Shown here piece by piece: positions 54,131 to 64,000 of a DNA stretch of 64,000 nucleotides (positions are counted from its first letter, which is position 1; each line of letters starts with the position of its first letter). The notes under the pieces are model-generated. The model saw only the letters and a program-made list of their open reading frames with translations. It did not search any database and was not told the DNA's origin. Origin of the DNA: Mesodorylaimus sp. YZB2_4 (lineage: Eukaryota > Nematoda > Enoplea > Dorylaimida > Dorylaimidae); contig JASANH010000457.1 of assembly GCA_030248295.1 (NCBI GenBank), positions 124,001 through 188,000 of the forward strand. Direction: 5' to 3'. The position numbers and the translations under genes were made by a program.

Positions 54131-55627
54131 ATCTAAAGTGTAATGGATCACGGGAGTCCACATCTGCCATCAGCGGGGGGGGGGGGGGGATATTTCTGTA
54201 TACTGTAGACACGTCTGCGTTTGACCCTATTTGTAAGACTAGTACTCAAGCACAGTCCGCTTATGAACAGCAACATTTTACTTTCAATCAGCTTATTATC
54301 TGGTGGCAATTTACTGCTGAAGTTTACGAAAAATGACATCGAAAAACGCTTTGTTCGTTCACAAAAATTTCATTATCGATCTTACGCTTATAAGCCTAAC
54401 TAAGTACTCGAAAAAAGCGATGCGAAATCTCCAGGAAGGCACCGCTCATCAGCCTGTCACTTTACTGGTCGATGGGCGATCAGCCATAATTCGAAGTAAT
54501 AGACTATTCCTAAACTATCTAACTCCTTTACCACCTGGGGTTGAATTTTTAAACTAAAGAAAGAAGGTTAATAACTGCGTGTTTAAATTACATCTAAACA
54601 TGACGAATCAAGTTTATTTGTTTTGCCGACCAATCAAAGTCGATCAAAGTCGCCATATTGAGAGCTTATGGATTTGGTTTGGTGTGTTTTTGTGTTTTGC
54701 TTATTCTATTTTCATTAACATTGTCATTCAAGCCTCAGCCAGAGGATCGTGAGAGTTATATACATTAATCAATGCTTATGCCAATTTCATCATTGCCGGG
54801 GCGTTTTTATCTTTTTACAAAATATATTGATGGTACTTTTCAGGATAGGAGAGTAGGGAATCCGCAGACATCCGGGGCCACCTCGGGCAGTTTTTGGATT
54901 TTTATCCACCCTTGAATGACGAACGACCGAGGACGGTCTTTCCCCGGAGGGCAGAACTGTAGGGCGAGCTAGGTGCTGGCCATCGACTTCGATTAGCATA
55001 CTCTCAAAGGGCCTCTGCGGTCGTCGTTTCCCTTCGGTTCATAAAGGAAGAGTCCATGATTTGACTCCAGGGCAGGTACTTGGTTTGTCTGCGGATTTGT
55101 CTGTGGGTGAGATCCAGGACTGCTGAGACATCGTCGCGCCTTGTTGTGCTTCGTAAAGGATCCTCTGGTGTTGACTGAGTCTTTACTGCGCCATCGACAG
55201 TGGATCTGTTCGCCAGCGTAGGCATCTGGTAGGCATTCAAACCGCAGCCAGGGTAGTGTATCATCGCACAGAGTTGCAGGCATCCTCGTGAGCCGGAGCA
55301 ATCACGGCTGGATCGGTTCTACAGTATATCTTTCGGTTCGGCTTCCGTTTCGGCTAGCTAATCGGCTCTTTCGATTTCGGTTCGGTACAATTTTTCGGTT
55401 CGAGATCACTGGTTTTTTCCTATGCAATTTAGCCTCAACTCAGACCATTATCTGTGATATTTTACCGCCGCAAAGCATGCTGCATAGCAAATCACCATCA
55501 TAGAAAATGAAAGCAAGGCACATTTAAGCTGAATAAGTATACTGTATAAATTACACAAAATGCTGAGTACGCTCGCGTGCAAGCACATAATCATTCCCAC
55601 TAGGCTCGGGTATGACTCAAGCGAGCT
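54131..55627. other. No gene; G15 run
   Basis: 54175-54189 is fifteen G. Sequence at 54840-55300 is GC-richer and may be an old repeat, but no copy elsewhere in the window was firmly matched. Confidence 0.4.
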
Positions 55628-56045
55628 AGGTGTTACCAGGTCTGCAACGCAATAATGCCCCAGATGCAGGTTCAGATTGCCCAAAATCTCAACTTCCCAA
55701 AAAATGCAAAGAAGGCCCTTTGAAAAAAAAACCATTTCCCAGACGCCTTACAACATTCTAAGCAAGCCATGATGGCGCATTTAAATTCCATATTAGTATT
55801 CAAAGGCGCCAAAAACTTCCAATGCTTCGGCGAGATCTGCACCCAGCTTCTCATCATGAAAAACATCCTTCGGAGCAACGGCATTGTCGAGAGAGCTAAC
55901 AAAGACAAAGTTCCAATATCTAAAGATGCCCTAAAATACCTTGAAAATCTAAGATTGCCCCAGAAATGTCACCGCCCTAAAACCTGCCCTGACAGCTTGA
56001 AATTGCCCCAGATTTAGGGCAATTGCCCTGCGCCTGGCAACACTG
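55628..56045. mobile_element. MITE-like element, hAT-type ends
   Basis: Left end aggtgttaccagg and complement of right end agtgttgccaggcgc match for about 13 bp. The right part has repeated TTGCCC/GCCCTAAA words, for example attgccccagatttagggca. The CAGTGTTGCCAGG start is common among hAT elements. No clear 8-bp duplication, so ends are tentative. Confidence 0.45.
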
Positions 56046-56788
56046 GCTGAGCCAGTGTTCCGCCGCCTGTGTGCTGCTAGAGCGTGGCAAATGCTCGTGT
56101 ATCGATTGCTAAAGGGTTGCGCGACACCAGCTGCTTGGCGCGCCATGGAGCCGCAACAATTTCGATTCGGTGCCCTGAACCGAAATTTCGGTTCCACCGC
56201 TCTCGGATCCGCCCGTGAGAGGCAAACACTCCTGAGGGATTGTTGAGGAATCGGGGTTTCACGATTAGTGATCGATACTCTGCAGGAAGAAGCCCTTCTA
56301 CCAGGCTTGGGCTAGCTATCAAAGACCTTGGACCGATCGCTTGTAAGATCAGCCTGAAACCGCCGTCATGTGAGCGTATATCAGTCGCACGCTCGAACAC
56401 AACAATGAACAGGCCCGTAATAACATTCAAACGCAAATACGGTATATTCAAACGCATAGTGATTGTGCCACAAATCTCTTGGATATCTTTACGCACAGGC
56501 ACAAGTTACAAATTTATATTTAACTATCAATCCACAATTGTCACGATCTGGCCCGTGAAATGTGCGCAGGTACGCAAAACTTATTGTTCTTAACGGCCAA
56601 AATGTTTTTGTAAGTAACGTTATACAAATTATTAATACTTGTACTATTATGCAAACTTTGCTAGGAAAATCTTTAAAAGGTTTACAGGTCATGTGAACTT
56701 CCCACTAACCAGCCCAAAATTGGTTTCTTGATACTCGTATTCCTGCAACGTCCATCGTCCATCTAGCAAGTAAATTTTCGCGCAATAT
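56046..56788. other. No gene seen
   Basis: 3' flank of the receptor kinase gene. Frames at 56077-56593 on both strands look random. Confidence 0.45.
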
Positions 56789-59700
56789 CTATTTCAGTTC
56801 GATTCTATTATAGCCGCAATATGCCAGAAACAAGATTCTCGCGGCATCAGCAGCTCGTTGGTCCTGGTCTGCGTCTGGTTGTGTTTCGTCATCGCCTCTA
56901 TGGTACCCATTTTCGCATTCGTTCTGGTTCTCCTCTCCATGGTCTTCCATATTTGCATATCCAGCGTTTGAAACCGCCAGTGGGGTTGCCTCCGTCTGAC
57001 CAGTCGGCTGCTGCAATCTAGCATCGTTCGGTTGGTTCCCGATCAGTTTCCAAGCCGCGTTCAATTGTCGGAAGGTCGGTCGATCAGAAGGATCGAAGGC
57101 CCAGCATTGATTCATTAGGAGGCACACATCCGCTGGTGCCCTGGCAGGGCTTCCTAATCTAACCCCACCCTGCAGCAACGTCAGCACATCTTTCGGTGTG
57201 TTTGTTCCGAACTGTTCATATGGCACTGGATTGTATGTGTCCAGCAAGGAGTACATTTCCCATAGGAACACACCGAACGACCACACGTCGCTTTGGGATG
57301 AAAATCGACCCTCCAATCCTTCGGGTGCTGTGGAAAGTACGTGACAAACTGCCTCTCTATTCGTGCTGATGTAAGCACTCTCGCTTTTCCCAATGTCCCT
57401 TGCTAGACCGAAATCGGTTAGCTTGGCCTCCAATGGTTTGCCAGTTTGCTCGTCCTTCCTTACGAGAACGTTGCCCGCGTGGATATCCTTGTGCACAACG
57501 CGCATGTTGGCAATGTGCCCGCAGGCCCGCAGGATGTCGCGAGCGATACGTGCCACGTCAGCACTGGTCAAGTGGTCGCGTTCAGTCTTGATAAAATCCT
57601 TGCAACATCCGCCATTCATGTATTCCAGGACCAATATGGGTGGTCGCTGCTTGTAGTTCATGCATATTCCGAAAACAAAGATAATTTTAGGGTGACGGAG
57701 GGTACTCAAGGCTACTGCTTCTTGGAAAAAGCAATCAGCTGATAGAAGTGTTGATCGATAATTCGCATTCGATTTTCTCATTTTCAATGCTACCTCGATT
57801 ACAGAGTTTTCTCGTGCCCTCGCTCTTCTTCTCTCACTCTTCTCTAAACGACAGTAATGGGCCAGCCACACTTTCCCGAACTCCCCTTCTCCAAGTCGGG
57901 ATATCAATGTCAGTTCACTGGCATCGATTCTTTTACTTCTTAAAAAGTCGTGCAAGGCTTTGCGTTTTCTATACCATCCAAAGTACAGCGCTATTGCCCC
58001 TGCAATCATGCAGATGATGGTGACTGCCAGACCAATGATCAGATTACGCTGCCATGCGCCCAAAACGACCCGATCCGGCATTTTAGCCACGAAAAATCGA
58101 TCGAATGGCTTGTTTAAGCTGACGTTTCCAATTAAGCTTACTTGTACCGTCAACGTGTAATTTTTTCCTGAAGATACAAAGACACAGGACATATGACAAC
58201 TCGTTCGAGCTCGCAAAATGATTTTACAGGTGTATCGAAGATAATATGTAGGGTCCCGGGGGCTCTACCTGCGGCACATGTGGGACATGTGGGGCAGGTG
58301 TACTGTAAGCGCTCGATTGCCTTATGGCCATATTGAAAACCCCTTTTTTTTCCGAGAATATCATCAGGCTTGGTTTCACTACGCACCTGTTTCTAGCTGT
58401 TTCAGGTTAGTCACAAACTGAATGTCTCTAGTCCGCTTAAAATCGGATCCAATCGTACAAGCATATTCTCCATCCACGCCATTACAATACAAGTTCAACT
58501 GGGGCGGCGGTTGATTCATTCTTTGGCAAAGCTCAGATGTATTCCAAATCATTTGCACAGTAACGACGGCATTCGTAGGGTCAGTCATAGCCACGTCGAC
58601 ATCGAGGTCGGGTAGTAAACACTCCATGACGAAGGAGTATGGTCGAGCGGCCGGTGTGTATTTCATAATGCTCACCATGTTATTCATATCCTCATACAGT
58701 GGCTTTGTCAGATTGTGCATGATTTCTTGCGATTCGGCATCATATATTCTGAAAGTTTCAATGGTCTTAGTTTGGTATGTTCGCCAGGAAAGTGCATGCA
58801 CGGTGTATGTCGAACCATTAATCCAATACAAATAGGACCAATCGAGATCGAATTGTAACACGCCACTCGGGACATTATCCAAATACGGCAGGCCCAAGTC
58901 GCTCAGTCGTAGCATCCTTTCGCACGAATCTGTCTCGATGTTGTAAGTCCAGATTTCTTGGCCCGACAAGAAGACTAAGGTGGCTTCATCCTGCCATGCC
59001 CCTGTCCAGTATGACCGCCAATCCATGGCAAGCCAGAAGTGGGAAAGTGATCGAGCGCATGTCTCGGATGTAGTATCACTATTGAGCCCAACAATCACCC
59101 GTGTTGTCCATGTCCGGTTGTCGTATTTGTACAGTTTATACTGGCCAGTCGAGTCCAAAGTGGTGAAGAAGACCAGGCGCAACGGAGAATAGCACTGAAG
59201 ATGAAGAATTTCTGAATCAAAGCAATCGACGAGGAAAGTGTTCCTTTTTTCGGCTGACGTGCCCAAATATAAAGTATCGAGTCGGAGTAAGCAACGGGAG
59301 TCCGTCGTGCTTGGTCTGAAATGCACAAGTGAAAAGTCGTGATTTAGTTGTCACCTAAGAAAATACATGCACTCGGAATGTAAGAGACACTGCAGTAGAA
59401 ATACAGGAGAGATTTGCTATTGCATACCGTGGCTACGGTCGTACCTTGTCTGTACAGTATAATTGGTCTGGGTCGTAAGACTTGAGTCAAACCGGTCAAA
59501 GGATCATAAAAATGGGCTAATTAGGTCCTTTGGGATTACAGAATGAGTTGACAGATTTTGAAAAGTGCATGACAGACATGAATTGTTTAATCACACCGCC
59601 TAGTTTGTCGATGAGCCACTGAAGGGTATGCTGCACTATCATGTGCACTGCATGGTGACAGGTGGGAAGGGAGAGAACAGCGGGCCTGGCGATGAGGAGC

Positions 59701-60736
59701 ACAAACGAGAAGCTTTGATCCGGTTTGTCAACGAACGAGCTTCCAGCTAGTATGAAGGGACCAAGACGCTATAAAAAAGTTTTTGTGACCTGCGATGCAT
59801 CGTAATACCGCAGCTCTCACATCTTTGCGCTTTTTTTACGTCAGAAAAAGCTATATCGAAAAACTTGTAGGCAGGAGGATCACGAATCAGGATCTCCTCA
59901 TGTGGAGGGGGCGCCACCGACCTCGCGGAGTAGCGATTGGCACCTTTTCTCTCGGCATGCATCGTGAATGAACACCTAACCGAAAAAGGAGCATTCTGAT
60001 AGAGCGACCAGGATAGGCAAAACAAGTCCAATTGTAGACTGTGTGTCTCTGCTTACCTAAACTCCCAATGCCCCACCCAATCCAGACACAAGGGCACTTG
60101 ATAACTGGCCACAGTCCCTTCTCCATTGTAGCCTAGATTGCAATTATGGTCAAGAGTCTGCACGGCCGTCTCATTAGGTCCATTTGCAGAATCTATGTCC
60201 ACTAGGCGAATTAAATTCAATCGTCGGTAGTTTTCTGGCGGGTAGTCCAAAGCCTTACAAAGAATCAAGGCCGGTTTGGGGCTTATCATCGAAGTGTCGT
60301 CTTCCAGTTCGATCACTGCGTAATCGCTCCATGCCCCCCACGCCTGCTGATCCATGTCCTGAATTCGGGCGCGACAAGAATATCGATCGATCTTAAATGG
60401 AGCATCGAAATAAATACGTGTGATGTTGTCTGGTTTGAGCGGATTAGTCTGGGTTTCGTGCTGATCGGGCGTCCCGCAATTTTTCAGCAGCGGATCAGTA
60501 CATGTCTTGTACCCGAAACATTCCACGCTCACTGAAGAATTTATTGGCACCTTGATGACATCATAGTCAAAAATGATTTCCATTCGCCTTTTCTGGTAGA
60601 GCGATGGGCCAAATATGGGAAAATACAAATATCCTCGTACGTTCGTCGGTCCCCATTCGTTTCCTGCTTGAACAGTGCATATGTTCAGCTGGCAAAATAG
60701 AAGTATACAAAATGATAACATATCACTACCAGCCAT
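56789..60736 (-). CDS. Receptor tyrosine kinase with fibronectin/propeller-like ectodomain, three exons
   Basis: Exons 60736-60057, 59315-58387 and 58167-56789 give 995 residues in frame. A signal peptide (MLSFCILLFCQLNICTVQA) is followed by a fibronectin-III-like domain with WGAWSDYAV. Exon 2 has a repeat-rich stretch (YKLYKYDNRTW, WRSYWTGAW, SYLYWINGSTYTVHAL) resembling a YWTD-type propeller, as in ROS1/Sevenless. A second FNIII-like part precedes one membrane helix (LIIGLAVTIICMIAGAIALY). The kinase has GEGEFGKVW, VALKM, HKDIHAGNVLV, DFGLAR, TAPEGLEG, SDVWSFGVFLWEM and DPSDRPTF. Lys, both Asp and Asn of the active site are kept, so activity is likely. HRDLAARN is replaced by HKDIHAGN and the activation loop lacks the usual twin Tyr. 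ROS1/Sevenless relation is tentative. The tail is acidic with a NAGYANME Tyr. Confidence 0.85.
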
Positions 60737-61544
60737 TTCAGGCCCGCTGCGACTGCAAGACGGCGGAGATGTCAGTGCTGAGCTAATCGCAATGGCTTCA
60801 GAAGCATGTTCTAACTGCTGTTTTGTTACACTTTGGCACGCCTCAAAAGTTTTAACAAGGCGAGCACATGGGGTGACTGATTTGGTGTATTTGCCTGAAT
60901 TGTTATTACCTTCTTCTTTGAAAAGGATAATATCGTGTTTTATAAAACGGCGACAATCGTGTACACAGTAGATAAGGGAGGACGAGGTCGATCGCTTTCG
61001 GCGAACGCAGCTTGATAAAAATATGCTTAAAAATTGAAAGTGCTGTCGTTGTTCAACAGTTCCTGGCGCATTGTGCTCTTTTATGTTGTAGGTACTTCTA
61101 GTTTTTGCTCACGCACGTGTGTACAAAGTGCAAAAAACTGAAGTATGAAGCAGCTTAAAGCTGAGCGTACTGTGCACGTACAAAGAGCAGAAGCCATAAA
61201 AAGTCACTCATGAACAAAGCCACCCACGAAAATATAAGTTTATTCGAAGCCTTATCGGCGAAGTGCTAGTAAATGTACAGAACAGTATGATACACGACGA
61301 CGGCAGTATGCGACACGGCGTAAATCGCTATCATTTCGTCTCTGGAAGCGTGTTGTAGGCGGACGCAATCTCATGATACCACTTGACAGTCAAAGCTGTT
61401 CCTGTTCCTGTTTTACCACATCACCGCAAGCCAAATAGGTCACTCGACTGCGCACCTTGCGTGAGAGGCAGACCTCTAACCTGCCATGACAAGAGCCCGT
61501 AGGAGCCTGGGAACTTGCTCTACAACAGCTTCCGTCCCTGATTG
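60737..61544. other. Receptor-kinase upstream region
   Basis: No gene or repeat recognised. The plus frame at 60675-60971 overlaps the kinase start region and is not convincing. Confidence 0.45.
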
Positions 61545-61690
61545 TGAGTCTCCATGCGGGATAAGGCGTCTGCCTTTCTCGCTGTGCGCACTTTCAGCGG
61601 AGGGTTCGACTCCCGCCTCGGTACAGAATGATTGTCGTTTATTGTGTTCCTTAGCCCCCGAGTGCGCTGAATAGTGCTTGGCTATGGATC
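61545..61690 (+). repeat. tRNA-derived SINE, third copy
   Basis: CCATGCGGGATAAGGCGTCT (A-box region of an Arg-type tRNA) and GGAGGGTTCGACTCCCGCCT (B box) are well kept. GTACAGAATGATTGTCG then CCCCGAGTGCGCTGAATAG matches the body of the 49.1- and 51.5-kb copies. This is the copy with the best tRNA-like head. Confidence 0.65.
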
Positions 61691-63010
61691 AAGTATGACA
61701 TATGACATGACCCACCAAATGACTGATTCTAACTCTACATCCAGACCTGACATTTGAGGCGTGGATAAAATATAGGGACTTCGGTTTTTACGCACTGTGT
61801 CTATGTTTTATATGGCTCACATACGAGTAATTCTGATTTTCTGTTCAATGGATAGATGCTATTTGACTAACACGCATCAGTTGGCGTCCAAGGTAAGATC
61901 TATATGAGATAAGCCTTGATAAAATGATTTACAATTTCGAACAACATCGGGATCCGAATTCGAGCCGAACAACATCAGGATTATTTTCAGGTATCACAAA
62001 AGACTTTTTAATTTTTTAAAACCCGTCCAGTATACTCCAAATTTTCAGCTGTCTCACACATACAATGAGATACATACAATGATCCCCCCCCCCGCGGAAA
62101 TGTTTTTTCTGACCAGAAAAAAGTCTCCTCCCCTCAAACAAGTCCAATGGGCTTTATGTTATGTTCACATAACTTTACTGTTAGGTATGCGCTATATCGT
62201 GAAGAATATTAGCTCTAGCTATCATCTACGGATAAATGGGGCTTTCAAAAAATGACTGACTTCGAAGTGCAGATACTCAGCGTGCTGGGTTGAAATGCAG
62301 AGTATTTTATTTCAGGATAATCATAACAATAAATAGAGCCATTAAATAAGCACCATTGAAGAAGATTTGAGCTTGCTTACGCTGGATAACATTCTATTTA
62401 AAAAAGACGGTATATTACCACTGCAAACACTTGCACTGTTATTAAGCGGCATCGAACAGCATCCTGCCTATTTTTGAATTTTTTCCCAACTAGTCAAAAA
62501 TAAAGAATTACACATGATGACGATGATGTGATTACGACTCCTGCAGATTTTATTCAGTTTTCCTCACCAAAGTTTCAACGACTATTTGATGGCAGCTAAT
62601 CATGGGGGCACCGCAGTCATTAAAAAAGAAAGAAAGGATTAAGAAATTTTTTCTAGAGAGGAAACTAATAAAACAATTGCGACTGACAAAAAGAAAATGT
62701 GAGCACCCGTTTTCATGTTCAGATTTTCCAGTTTGTCATTTAATTTTCCCTCTTGGGATAGCCTATAGCATGTTACATATTTCGACCCTATCGTACACTG
62801 AAGTTTGGTAAGTCCAAAATGTGTGCGGAGTGCCGAAGCCGGTAAGCCAAGAAAATCTGGTCAGTTAGCAGACGGCTAACAGGAGAATACAAAAATTTCA
62901 TAAAACTAGTTCATTTCGTGCCGCACTGGCTCCCCTCACTGTATGGTACATTTATTTTTCTAGTAACAGTCCGCCAATAATTCAATAACACAGGTCATAT
63001 GCAACGCTGG
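61691..63010. other. No gene seen; C10 run
   Basis: AT-rich intergenic sequence downstream of the second ABCC gene. 62084-62093 is a C run. Confidence 0.45.

Positions 63011-64000
<990 letters not shown>

Noticed and set aside
54840-55300. Possible fourth copy of the 15-kb SINE family
   Set aside because: Only loose word similarity; no ordered block match to the other three copies.

Overview
This window is animal nuclear DNA: split genes with short GT-AG introns, signal peptides, a receptor tyrosine kinase, a P-type cation ATPase, full-length ABCC transporters, two eukaryotic initiator tRNA genes and many small repeats. I see no bacterial or organellar sequence. Intron ends of the tttcag/ttttag type, secreted Cys-rich proteins, LITAF paralogues, a Na/K-ATPase-like pump with a lost cation ligand and a strong excess of the word TACTGTA/TACAGTA suggest a small invertebrate, most likely a nematode or something of similar grade. 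The sequence alone does not settle the species. Gene models were built by hand from frames and splice signals; exon ends may be off by a base or two.

Layout. 0-3.4 kb is repeats, including an element with six copies of ATAATGCGTCC around a hidden coding frame. 3.5-9.7 kb holds four genes: a secreted Cys-rich protein, a single-pass membrane protein, a secreted protein and a small-heat-shock-like protein whose inverted paralogue lies at 19.3-20.6 kb. 11.3-12.3 kb is an intronless serpentine receptor. 14.7-18.7 kb is packed with MITE-like, SINE-like and fold-back elements. A broken LINE lies at 21.2-22.3 kb. Then come two paralogous LITAF genes (22.9 and 26.4 kb) on either side of an initiator tRNA and a small secreted PAN-like gene.

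28.3-32.9 kb is a seven-exon divergent Na/K-ATPase alpha-like gene. 33.5 kb has a second initiator tRNA. 35.7-45.0 kb is a 24-exon ABCC/MRP-type transporter, and the 3' end of a second ABCC gene with the same last-exon sizes runs off the right edge (63.0-64.0 kb). Between them lie a CRAL-TRIO/GOLD lipid-transfer-like gene with a 2.8-kb repeat-filled intron (46.8-50.9 kb), an unrecognised intronless membrane protein (52.8 kb) and a receptor tyrosine kinase with a fibronectin/propeller-like ectodomain (56.8-60.7 kb).

The most unusual item is the LITAF gene at 26.4-27.9 kb. Its zinc-ribbon membrane domain is interrupted by an Ala-Gly-Thr repeat and a metallothionein-like tract with 23 Cys in about 61 residues, and its N-terminus carries three copies of a basic 18-residue repeat. 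The other genes look like unrelated housekeeping, transport and signalling functions, not a cooperating cluster.
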